Assembly (NCBI GenBank): GCA_964359565.1
Contig: CAYHTN010000060.1
Span: 1-7,546 of the forward strand
Origin: JAGOTP01 sp964359565
Lineage (GTDB): Bacteria > Patescibacteriota > Patescibacteriia > 2-12-FULL-60-25
Length of the DNA stretch: 7,546 nucleotides
Direction of reading: 5' to 3'
In this document: positions 1 to 6,664 of the stretch, one piece after another
How positions within the stretch are numbered: position 1 is the stretch's first letter
How the letters are laid out: the number at the start of each line of letters is the position of its first letter
Position numbers and translations under genes: made by a program
The notes under the pieces: model-generated
Databases searched by the model: none
What the model was told of the DNA's origin: nothing
The model's input: only the letters and a program-made list of their open reading frames with translations

Positions 1-1074
1 AAATGGCTATTGGATCACGTCTCCATCGCTACCGTGACAGACATGGTACCACTTGTCGGCGAAAATCCCGTTCTTGAGCATTTTGGTCTTCAAGTCCTTC
101 AAAAGACCCGCCGACCTGGGTTACGGGCGCTCCTCGAGATTGCGCGGCTAAGCGATGCACCGGTGACGACCGAGACGATTGGATTTGGGATCGGTCCGCG
201 TATTAACGCTGCGGGTCGGATGGAGCACGCGAGTTTGGCTCTAGAGCTTTTACTTTCTAAAACACAGGAGGAGGCGAGTGAAAAAGTGGGGGCGTTAGAA
301 CGGTGCAATCATGCACGTCAAGACGAAACACGTCGCATGATGCAAGAGGCAGACGCCCAATTAATTGAGCGAGGGTATACCGAAGAGCGTCTTCATGCCG
401 TAGATGGTCCGAAGATCATCTTGCTTTGGGATAAGCGTTGGTCGCCTGCATTAGTAGGATTGGTTGCCGGTCGTTTGCTTGAGCGTTATGCACGTCCTGT
501 GGTTACCATCGGTCATCATGAAGGGCAATGGATTGGTTCTGGTCGTTCGATCTCTTCTTATAATATTACCGAAGCCATGCGAACGTCGGGAGCAGGAATC
601 CTCACTCGCGTCGGTGGTCATGTACAAGCCTGTGGCTTTGCTTTTGAAGATGAATCCCGTTTGCCTGAACTCTCTGAACGTTTACACGTTCATGCTGCTG
701 AGCGTCTGACAAGCGAAAATCTGGTCCCGAAAAAAACCTACGATGCCGAATTGGATCTTCTAGACGTTCACGCCGATCTCATTCGCGTTCTCGATCAGTT
801 CGAACCATTCGGAGAAGGAAATCCACGACCGTTATTTTGTACACGTCGCGTGTTGATTACTTCCGTTGGCGTGATGGGTACCGAGGGTCGGCATTTGCGG
901 ATGACCGTCGCGGCGGGAGGGGCGTTTCTGAAATGCGTTGGCTTTGGGATGGGATCTCGCCTTCGGGAGCTTCGCGTAGGCGGAACAGTGGATCTTCTGT
1001 ATCATGCGAACATGAATCAATGGAATGGCCGCGAAGAACCGCAGGCGATGCTTATTGATGTATGCGTATTGTAG
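1..1074 (+). CDS. recJ: RecJ single-stranded-DNA exonuclease, C-terminal part (5' end cut by window edge)
   Basis: RecJ degrades single-stranded DNA 5' to 3' in the cytoplasm during recombination, mismatch and base-excision repair. The frame is open from base 1, so the start and the N-terminal DHH motifs with most metal ligands lie outside; about 357 residues are visible. In order: the end of the DHH domain (LDHVSIATVTDMVPLVGEN, from base 10), the core motif PRINAAGRM (196-222), a DHHA1 domain with GSGRSISSYN and the GGH motif (613-621), and a C-terminal OB-like domain (FGEGNPRPLF, then GRHLRMTV) ending in LIDVCVL. This matches the E. coli RecJ order. One small departure is WSPALVG where RecJ usually has W-x-x-GVVG. 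The last 13 bases overlap the RNase H gene, suggesting one transcript. The TTG at base 10 is internal and not a start. Confidence 0.95.
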   Translation, partial: KWLLDHVSIATVTDMVPLVGENPVLEHFGLQVLQKTRRPGLRALLEIARLSDAPVTTETIGFGIGPRINAAGRMEHASLALELLLSKTQEEASEKVGALERCNHARQDETRRMMQEADAQLIERGYTEERLHAVDGPKIILLWDKRWSPALVGLVAGRLLERYARPVVTIGHHEGQWIGSGRSISSYNITEAMRTSGAGILTRVGGHVQACGFAFEDESRLPELSERLHVHAAERLTSENLVPKKTYDAELDLLDVHADLIRVLDQFEPFGEGNPRPLFCTRRVLITSVGVMGTEGRHLRMTVAAGGAFLKCVGFGMGSRLRELRVGGTVDLLYHANMNQWNGREEPQAMLIDVCVL

Positions 1075-1490
1075 CTCGTACCGACGGAGGGTCTCGTGGA
1101 AATCCTGGTCCGGCCGGTATTGGGGTCGTGATTGAGGCGGCAGATACCCACGAAGTAATTGAAAATCACGCCGTTTATCTTGGCGTGACGACGAATAATC
1201 AAGCTGAATATAAGGCCGTCCTCTTAGCGCTTGAGCGCGCTCAGGCGCTCGCGGCCACTGAAGTTGAAATTGTGGCTGACAGCGAGCTGTTGGTAAAGCA
1301 AGCAAATGGGGAATATCGGGTGAAAAATCCAGGGTTGCAAGCGCTCTTCGCGCGTTTAAAAATGCTCGAACATCATTTTCGTCGCGTCGAGTATACCCAT
1401 GTTCGACGGGCCTTTAACAAGGCAGCAGATGCTCTCGCAAACCAGGCGATGGATGAGGGGATGGGGAGGATTCCAAAGGGATCCGGGTAA
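1062..1490 (+). CDS. rnhA: Type 1 ribonuclease H (RNase HI family)
   Basis: This enzyme cleaves the RNA strand of RNA/DNA hybrids, helping remove primers and R-loops in the cytoplasm. All four catalytic acids are visible: D8 in TDGGSRGNPGPAG, E49 in NNQAEYKAV, D73 in ADSELLVKQ, and D123 in the C-terminal N-K-A-A-D-A-L-A-N motif, preceded by RR at 115-116. The 142 residues are compact. Unlike E. coli RnhA (155 aa), there is no obvious basic protrusion between the third acid and the last helix, so it resembles the shorter archaeal or Sto-like and CPR versions. The ATG at 1062 is chosen because the conserved first strand (MRIVARTDGG) begins there. It lies inside the end of recJ (13-base overlap), with no strong ribosome-binding site, so translation probably depends on reading through recJ. 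Confidence 0.93.
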   Translation: MRIVARTDGGSRGNPGPAGIGVVIEAADTHEVIENHAVYLGVTTNNQAEYKAVLLALERAQALAATEVEIVADSELLVKQANGEYRVKNPGLQALFARLKMLEHHFRRVEYTHVRRAFNKAADALANQAMDEGMGRIPKGSG

Positions 1491-1512
1491 GATGTGCGGA
1501 GGAAGAGAACTG

Positions 1513-1521
1513 TGTTAGAAT
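1513..1521 (+). promoter_or_regulatory. Possible extended -10 promoter before pilM
   Basis: TGTTAGAAT reads as an extended -10 element: TGn followed by TAGAAT, one base from TATAAT. It lies in the 29-base gap between rnhA and pilM. No -35 hexamer is recognisable 16 to 18 bases upstream, which extended -10 promoters can tolerate. Transcription would begin near 1528. That is downstream of the pilM ATG at 1520 and upstream of the one at 1541, so a real promoter here would move the pilM start to 1541. The call rests on one short motif and could be chance. Confidence 0.3.
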
Positions 1522-2611
1522 GACGGCAAACGAACTTTTTATGGGTCTTTTTTCTTTCACTTCGGAGAAGCCAAGTTATTTGGGATTTGATATCGGCTAT
1601 GGCGGCATGAAATTAGTCGAATTACGTAACGAAAAAGGGCGTGCTCGTCTGGTGACGTATGCGTACGTGAACCTTCCGTCCGATAGTTTGGAGAAATCCC
1701 TTTTGAATGATATTCCCACGGCGGCCGATCTGTTAAAAAAGATGATGGCGAAGGCACGCGTGACAACCAATAAGGTCATCTCGGCGCTACCGCTCTCTTC
1801 GGTTTTTTCTACCATTTTAAGTGTCGCTTCGGCAGATGAAAAAGAAGTGAAAGAGCTCGTCAATGTGCAGGTAAAAAAAATTCTTCCTTGGCCGTTTGAG
1901 GAAGCGGTGGTGGACATGAAGATCATCGATAAGATCGAAAAGTCGGAATCGGCCAAAGCCTCAACTCGAGTGATGGTTTCGGCCGCGCCAAAATCGCTCG
2001 TCAATAAATATACCGAAATTTTTAAAGCGGCTGGCCTTCAACCCGTTTGGTTAGAAACAGAAGGATTTGCCGAAATTCGTTCCCTGATTGGGAAGGATCG
2101 TTCTACCATCATGATTATTGATGTTGGTTCCTTACGAACCAATATTCTTGTGGTAGAAAAGGGAATTCCGTTTGTGATTCGTTCGATTGCAACGGGTGGA
2201 AACGCGATTACCCAAATGATCGCCAAGACCCTCGGGATTCCGGTGGATCAAGCCGAAACGATGAAGCGTGATATTAAGGCGATGCAAGGATTCACGCCGA
2301 CGGGCGATCTCAAGCAGATTTTAGGCATTCTCGTGAAGCCTATTCTTGAAGAGATCCGTTATTCTTTTAATATGTATCAGTCGCAGGAGAATGGGAACAC
2401 ACAAAAGCGTATCGAGAAAATTATCCTGACAGGAGGATCGTCGCTTTTGCCTCGTTTTGCAGAATTTTTAACACAGGAATTGAATGTAAACACCTATCTC
2501 GGCGATCCTTGGGCGCGAATTGTCTACCCAGTCGACCTTCGCCCGGTACTAGATGAACTCGGCCCTCGGTTTGCGGTCTGCATCGGTTGTGCTATGCGGG
2601 AAACGGAATAG
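1520..2611 (+). CDS. pilM: PilM, actin-like ATPase of the type IV pilus inner platform
   Basis: PilM is a cytoplasmic actin-fold protein that joins the pilus alignment complex to the assembly motors. Numbered from 1520, the nucleotide-binding parts are intact: phosphate-1 LGFDIGYGGMK (21-31), phosphate-2 DVGSLRTN (201-208) and the adenosine motif IILTGGSS (301-308). Near the C-terminus LGDPWARI and PRFAVCIG are also typical of PilM. VKKILPWPFEE (118-128) is the usual interdomain segment. The product has 363 residues, normal for the family. The start is uncertain. ATG 1520 has GGAGGA at 1498-1503, 16 bases away and too far for a standard site. ATG 1541 gives MGLFSF, nearer to usual PilM N-termini, and would suit the possible promoter at 1513-1521; it is at least as likely. 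pilN and pilO, the usual next genes, are absent, and a GspE-like gene follows after 5 bases. Confidence 0.93.
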   Translation: MTANELFMGLFSFTSEKPSYLGFDIGYGGMKLVELRNEKGRARLVTYAYVNLPSDSLEKSLLNDIPTAADLLKKMMAKARVTTNKVISALPLSSVFSTILSVASADEKEVKELVNVQVKKILPWPFEEAVVDMKIIDKIEKSESAKASTRVMVSAAPKSLVNKYTEIFKAAGLQPVWLETEGFAEIRSLIGKDRSTIMIIDVGSLRTNILVVEKGIPFVIRSIATGGNAITQMIAKTLGIPVDQAETMKRDIKAMQGFTPTGDLKQILGILVKPILEEIRYSFNMYQSQENGNTQKRIEKIILTGGSSLLPRFAEFLTQELNVNTYLGDPWARIVYPVDLRPVLDELGPRFAVCIGCAMRETE

Positions 2612-2616
2612 TTCTT

Positions 2617-3669
2617 ATGTATCCGCGCGCATTTTTGGAGCAACTTTTTGTCCTCCTAGAATCACGTGGGCATCTTGGCCCACGCGCACGGACTCGTATC
2701 GCTGCTTTGACGGATCAAGGGATTCATCCAGAGCAGGTCTTTGTTGGCGGAGGGATCGTTCCTCCCGAAGTCTATCGATCGTATCTTAGCGAGCTAACAG
2801 GGCTCTCTGCACAGACAGAGGAAGTTACTCGTTCCGAAGATCTCCCTGAAGGATTCACGCGTGAATTTATTCAGCGTCAGCGCGTGCTTCCCTTGGCGCA
2901 GCAGGGAACCAGATGGACGATTGGATACACGAATCCCTGGGATCGAGCACTCCGTGCGCGCGTGGATGGACTTGCAAAGAAAGGAGGGTGGGAGCAGCTT
3001 CCGGTTGTGTTACTAAAAACGGATTGGAATCGATATTTTTCTTGGAAACAACCAATGACTGCAGCCCACGTACGTCTTGCTCGCCAAGCGCAAGATGAGA
3101 CTGGCGGTCTCCTCGAGCGTTGGTATCATGACCCGCACCACCCTGCTCCATTGCGTCAGGCTGATAATCGAGTCACATATCATGTTGTGCCAGCGGCGTA
3201 TCTCCCAGCGCTTGCTCGACGATTACGCCGACAGTTGGGAGTGGCAGCTTCCTTGCATCCGCAAGAGCGAGGCACGATTGTTCGAGTACTCCCTCAAGCC
3301 GTGGACCGAGCCGAACACCCTTCGAGTTGGCTCCAGGCCTTCGCAGAGACGGATGCGGTTTTCCCTGGCCTCTCAATTTATCTTGGTGCGGATCCCGTCT
3401 TTCGGTTGGCGATGCAAGAGGGAAGATGTTCATCTCGTCTGGCACTCGATCAAGTTCGCGAACAAGAAGTTTTGTGTATTTCTCGTCCACGAGAAGAAGA
3501 AAAAGAGCTCCTCGTGCATGCGGTGATGGCCGGAAAACCGGCAACCGTTTATCTCCCAGAACAGACAGAGCCTTGGTGGGAGCCGTTGGCTAAAGCAGGC
3601 GTCCCGGTTCGTATCATCCACAAGCGCGTTTTGCCAGAAGGGGAAAGTTGGGTATCGTACCATCTATGA
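2617..3669 (+). CDS. GspE/PilB-like protein without Walker motifs (probable pseudo-ATPase)
   Basis: No close named family is recognised; the reading as a GspE/PilB relative is my own alignment by eye. Residues 8-63 follow a GspE N-terminal (MshEN/T2SSE_N) pattern, and 77-115 (PEGFTREFIQRQRVLPLAQ to TNPWDRAL) match its second half well. Later parts line up in order with the motor region. V191-V224, with LARRLRRQLG and LHPQERGTI, resembles the 'L..RLK...gL....r.PQdGri' segment. G251-M266 (GLSIYLGADPVFRLAM) sits where Walker A (GPTGSGKST) should be but has no GK[ST]. E284-E295 sits at Walker B without its acid pair, and E297-G306 resembles 'EIAIQAALTG'. At 350 residues it is well short of a GspE/PilB of roughly 550. 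The start is ATG 2617, 5 bases after pilM; an upstream TTG at 2587 would overlap pilM. It is probably cytoplasmic, with no membrane segment. It may bind PilM or the true motor without hydrolysing ATP. Confidence 0.8.
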   Translation: MYPRAFLEQLFVLLESRGHLGPRARTRIAALTDQGIHPEQVFVGGGIVPPEVYRSYLSELTGLSAQTEEVTRSEDLPEGFTREFIQRQRVLPLAQQGTRWTIGYTNPWDRALRARVDGLAKKGGWEQLPVVLLKTDWNRYFSWKQPMTAAHVRLARQAQDETGGLLERWYHDPHHPAPLRQADNRVTYHVVPAAYLPALARRLRRQLGVAASLHPQERGTIVRVLPQAVDRAEHPSSWLQAFAETDAVFPGLSIYLGADPVFRLAMQEGRCSSRLALDQVREQEVLCISRPREEEKELLVHAVMAGKPATVYLPEQTEPWWEPLAKAGVPVRIIHKRVLPEGESWVSYHL

Positions 3670-4052
3670 AACGACTTCTGCTGATTGAATCGGACCCCTT
3701 TCTCGCGATGATGCTTCTGAAGCGGTTTCGTCGAGAGCGTTTTGATGTTCGTCACGCCAGTCACGCCGAAGAGGCTTGGCGTTTTATTGCGATGGAACAA
3801 CCGGATGCGATCCTGGCCGGATTGGTGTTGCCGCGTAAGGATGGGTTTGAATTTTTACAGGAGCTCCGCGCTCATCCAACGGCGGCAGGCGTTCGGGTGG
3901 CCGTCTATACGCGTTTAGGAACGCGAGAAGACATCGAACGGTGTCGTAGTTGCAACGTTGATGCCTATTTTATTAAGTCTCATCATACGCCTGATGAAGT
4001 CGTCTCATCGTTACGACGGACCTGGTCGGATGAGCCAGTTTTTGTTTCTTAA
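3666..4052 (+). CDS. Stand-alone receiver domain lacking the phosphoacceptor Asp (pseudo-receiver)
   Basis: The 128 residues form one CheY-like receiver domain and no output domain. The pattern is clear: MKRLLLIESDPF (acidic pocket), PDAILAGLVLPRKDGFEFL (third and fourth strand region), T82 in VAVYTR (switch Thr/Ser) and K104 in AYFIKS, followed by TPDEVV. The residue normally phosphorylated (the D of LLD-x-x-LP) is G52, encoded by GGA at 3819-3821. The acidic pair reads E8-S9, so one Mg2+ ligand also seems lost. Ordinary Asp phosphorylation is therefore unlikely, and the domain probably works through protein contacts. ATG 3666 overlaps the previous stop as ATGA (3666-3669), which implies translational coupling and similar output of both proteins. 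A TTG at 3648 could start further upstream but would add a non-conserved leader. The pilin gene follows after 9 bases. Confidence 0.9.
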   Translation: MKRLLLIESDPFLAMMLLKRFRRERFDVRHASHAEEAWRFIAMEQPDAILAGLVLPRKDGFEFLQELRAHPTAAGVRVAVYTRLGTREDIERCRSCNVDAYFIKSHHTPDEVVSSLRRTWSDEPVFVS

Positions 4053-4061
4053 TCTTGTCCT

Positions 4062-4544
4062 ATGTCGCTCTTCTCTTCTTTTCAAAAAAAACAGCAACCC
4101 GGTTTTACCATTCTCGAAGGACTTATTGTCCTCGCGATCTTTGGTGTTTTTGCCACTCTCGCCGTTTTATCGTTGAACAGTGCCCGTGCCCGCATGCGTG
4201 ATGCCCAGCGTCTTTCGAACGTGAGTATCATGCGCACGGCATTGAGCCGTTATTGGCTCGAAAAAGCCACCTATCCTGCGAGTGCGGGAGTGAATCTTGG
4301 CGAACCAGGGACAGGTACCGATATCCTGACGGCGGACGGTTTCGTCGATCGTGCGGATGTGAAGGATAAGCAGGTGTATGTGCAGGTTCCGACCGGTCCA
4401 AAAGCAGGGGAATATTATCAATATAAAGGTGGTCCAAACGGCTTTACTATTCGCTTTAAGACCGAGCGTGATAGCGACCTCGGAAAAGCGAACATTTATT
4501 TCGTTCACTCAACCGGAATCGACCAGGAAGAGAACGAGAAATAG
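4062..4544 (+). CDS. Type IV pilin-like protein with prepilin signal
   Basis: This is a secreted filament subunit or minor pilin. A 14-residue positively charged leader (SFQKKQQPG) ends in G14, followed by F15-T-I-L-E19, the class III prepilin site: cleavage and N-methylation at F15, with Glu at +5. A hydrophobic helix continues to about residue 38 (LIVLAIFGVFATLAVLSL), then SARARMRDAQRLSNV, a long amphipathic helix. YPAS begins the globular head, which ends in PTGPKAGEYYQYKGG and a predicted strand-rich region. There are no cysteines, so the usual C-terminal disulphide loop is absent. At 160 residues it is a normal pilin length. A prepilin peptidase (PilD), PilC and a true PilB would be needed but are not in the window. 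No Shine-Dalgarno sequence is visible. Whether it is the major or a minor pilin cannot be told from sequence. Confidence 0.93.
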   Translation: MSLFSSFQKKQQPGFTILEGLIVLAIFGVFATLAVLSLNSARARMRDAQRLSNVSIMRTALSRYWLEKATYPASAGVNLGEPGTGTDILTADGFVDRADVKDKQVYVQVPTGPKAGEYYQYKGGPNGFTIRFKTERDSDLGKANIYFVHSTGIDQEENEK

Positions 4545-4584
4545 GCGTTGTAAAGTCTATTCAGATCCGTCACAATGCCTCCGT

Positions 4585-6657
4585 ATGACCCATACGCAGG
4601 CAGGAGAACGTGTAAAAAAACTTCGGAGCGAGATCGATCGATTGCGCTATGAGTATCACGTCTTAAACGATCTCTCCATTTCAGAAGCCGCCCTCGACTC
4701 GCTCAAGCACGAGCTCTTTTTGTTAGAAGAACGCTATCCTGACCTGGTGACCCCTGATTCACCCACACAGCGTGTGGCCGGGGCTCCCCTCCCAGGCTTT
4801 GTAAAGGTGACGCATGCAGTGCCGATGCGTTCGCTCGAAGATGTCTTTACACGTGAAGAAGCAGAGGCTTGGCTCACCCGTATTAAAAAAATACAACCAG
4901 ATTCTCCCTTCGATTTTTTTACAGAACTCAAGATGGATGGGTTAGCACTCTCTCTTGTCTACGAAGACGGGGTCTTGGTCCAGGCAGCTACTCGTGGAGA
5001 CGGTGCAGTCGGAGAAGAGGTGACCCATAATGCACGCACCATCGAATCTCTTCCCATCCGTTTACGCGTTCCAAGTGAAGGGGAGATGAAGGCATTTCTA
5101 CGGAAGCATGCGGGGACGGTCGAAGAGTCTCGTTTTCGTCGTTTTATGACCTCCCACCCCGGTCGCATTGAAGTACGTGGGGAAGTCTACATGACTCGTA
5201 AGCAGCTAGCCTCGCTAAACAAAATCTTAACAGCACGGGGAGATGCCCCACTTGCGAATCCACGGAACGCTTCTGCTGGGGCCATTCGACAGCTCGATCC
5301 GCGCATCGCGTCTGAACGAAAACTTTCGTTCTGTCGATGGCAACTGCTCGCAGATAGCGGACTTACGACCTACGAGCAGGCGCATGATGCCATGGCCTTG
5401 CTTGGTATTCCTGGGAGCGGCTATCTTCGTTATTGTCGTACCTTGGATGAGGTCGAAGCGTTCTTCAAAGAAATTGGGAAGAAACGTGAGACGCTTCCCT
5501 TTCAAATTGATGGGATGGTCGTGAAGATAAATAATAACGCTTTATTTGAGGCATTAGGAGTAGTTGGGAAGACGCCACGTGGAGCGATGGCGTGGAAATA
5601 CGCGGCCGAGCAGGGGACGACGATTGTGCGTGAAATTCACGTTTCGGTAGGTCGTACGGGGGCGTTAACGCCGGTTGCAATTATGGATCCCGTACCCCTC
5701 GCCGGAACGACGGTGACCCGCGCTTCACTTCATAACGAAGATGAGATTGTGCGCTTAGATTTACGGATCGGAGATACGGTCATCGTCGAAAAAGCCGGGG
5801 ATATTATTCCAAAAGTTATTCAAGTTCTGCCGGCATTACGCACCGGAAAAGAAAAGCGGTTTAAAATGCCGAGTCACTGTCCGATGTGTGGGGCAAACGT
5901 CGAGCGACGCGAAGGAGAGGTGGCAACTGTTTGTACCAATCGAAGCTGCTTTGCCCAAGAGCTTGCTCGTCTCCTTCACTTTGTGAGTCGTACCGCTCTC
6001 GATATCCGTGGCTTGGGAGATAAGATCATCGAACAGTTATTGCAGCAAGGGTTAGTACGTGAACCGGCCGATTTTTTTGAACTGACACCAGGTGATTTTC
6101 TTGGCCTTGAAGGATTCGCCGAGGTCTCCTCGCAAAAGCTCGTCAAAGAAATCCAATCACATCGACAGATTGTCCTTGACCGCTTCATCTATGCGCTTGG
6201 AATTCGTCATGTCGGTACGCAAACCGCTCGCGATATTGCCCAGGCGATCGGAAGTATCCAGACATTTCGCGCCATGACCAAAGAGGAGCTCCTGCGTATC
6301 GACGGCATCGGAGCAGTGGTGGCAGAATCGGTCGGAAATTTTCTTAAAGATCCACAAGAGCGTGAACGACTCGACCGTGTCTTGATGCAAATGAAGATCG
6401 AAGATATGGAGAAGCCTAAAGGAGATCTTGCATTGGCTGGAACCACCTGGGTCATTACGGGCACGCTCGAGAGTCTCTCTCGCGAAGAGGCAAAAGAACG
6501 AATTCTTCAGTTAGGAGGTCATGTCGCCGAGAGTGTTTCTAAAAAAACATCATTCGTGGTTGTGGGAGCCGAAGCAGGTTCGAAATACGACAAGGCACTC
6601 GCTTTAGGAGTGCCGACATTGGATGAGAAAGCGTTTCTGAAGAAGATGGGGGAATGA
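4585..6657 (+). CDS. ligA: NAD+-dependent DNA ligase LigA
   Basis: LigA seals nicks in duplex DNA using NAD+ in replication and repair. The 690 residues carry all domains. Ia spans about 10-75 (YEYHV, then TPDSPTQRV). The adenylation domain has K116-M-D-G (codon at 4930), TRGDG, RGEV and NPRNASAGAIRQLDPR. The OB fold has VGRTGALTPVA and AGDIIPKV. A four-cysteine zinc finger uses C432, C435, C450 and C455. Helix-hairpin-helix repeats run from about 472 to 600 (DGIGAVVAESV), and a C-terminal BRCT domain from about 613 (WVITGTLESLSR). Two oddities: domain Ia has E34 and L37 where E. coli has Asp32 and Tyr35, and about 26 extra residues lie within 162-193. ATG 4585 is the first in-frame start after the pilin; the frame is open further upstream, but that overlaps the pilin and does not resemble ligase. 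No ribosome-binding site is visible. Confidence 0.96.
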   Translation: MTHTQAGERVKKLRSEIDRLRYEYHVLNDLSISEAALDSLKHELFLLEERYPDLVTPDSPTQRVAGAPLPGFVKVTHAVPMRSLEDVFTREEAEAWLTRIKKIQPDSPFDFFTELKMDGLALSLVYEDGVLVQAATRGDGAVGEEVTHNARTIESLPIRLRVPSEGEMKAFLRKHAGTVEESRFRRFMTSHPGRIEVRGEVYMTRKQLASLNKILTARGDAPLANPRNASAGAIRQLDPRIASERKLSFCRWQLLADSGLTTYEQAHDAMALLGIPGSGYLRYCRTLDEVEAFFKEIGKKRETLPFQIDGMVVKINNNALFEALGVVGKTPRGAMAWKYAAEQGTTIVREIHVSVGRTGALTPVAIMDPVPLAGTTVTRASLHNEDEIVRLDLRIGDTVIVEKAGDIIPKVIQVLPALRTGKEKRFKMPSHCPMCGANVERREGEVATVCTNRSCFAQELARLLHFVSRTALDIRGLGDKIIEQLLQQGLVREPADFFELTPGDFLGLEGFAEVSSQKLVKEIQSHRQIVLDRFIYALGIRHVGTQTARDIAQAIGSIQTFRAMTKEELLRIDGIGAVVAESVGNFLKDPQERERLDRVLMQMKIEDMEKPKGDLALAGTTWVITGTLESLSREEAKERILQLGGHVAESVSKKTSFVVVGAEAGSKYDKALALGVPTLDEKAFLKKMGE

Positions 6658-6664
6658 GGCTTCC

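Noticed and set aside
832..1305. 157-codon open frame on the - strand across the recJ/rnhA junction
   Set aside because: It is opposite two clearly conserved genes, and its translation is low-complexity and resembles no family.
2587..2616. TTG start for the GspE-like gene overlapping the end of pilM
   Set aside because: It adds ten residues with no family resemblance. ATG 2617 lies just after the pilM stop.
3077..3526. 149-codon open frame on the + strand inside the GspE-like gene
   Set aside because: It is out of frame with the gene carrying the recognisable GspE N-domain. Its translation has no domain pattern and looks like a shadow of codon bias.
3666..4052. Receiver as a normal phosphorylated response regulator
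   Set aside because: The acceptor position is Gly52, and no histidine kinase is nearby.
4378..4584. Upstream in-frame extension of ligA, as a longer protein or a pilin-ligase fusion
   Set aside because: The extension overlaps the end of the pilin gene in another frame and has no ligase-like sequence. Normal LigA length is reached from ATG 4585.
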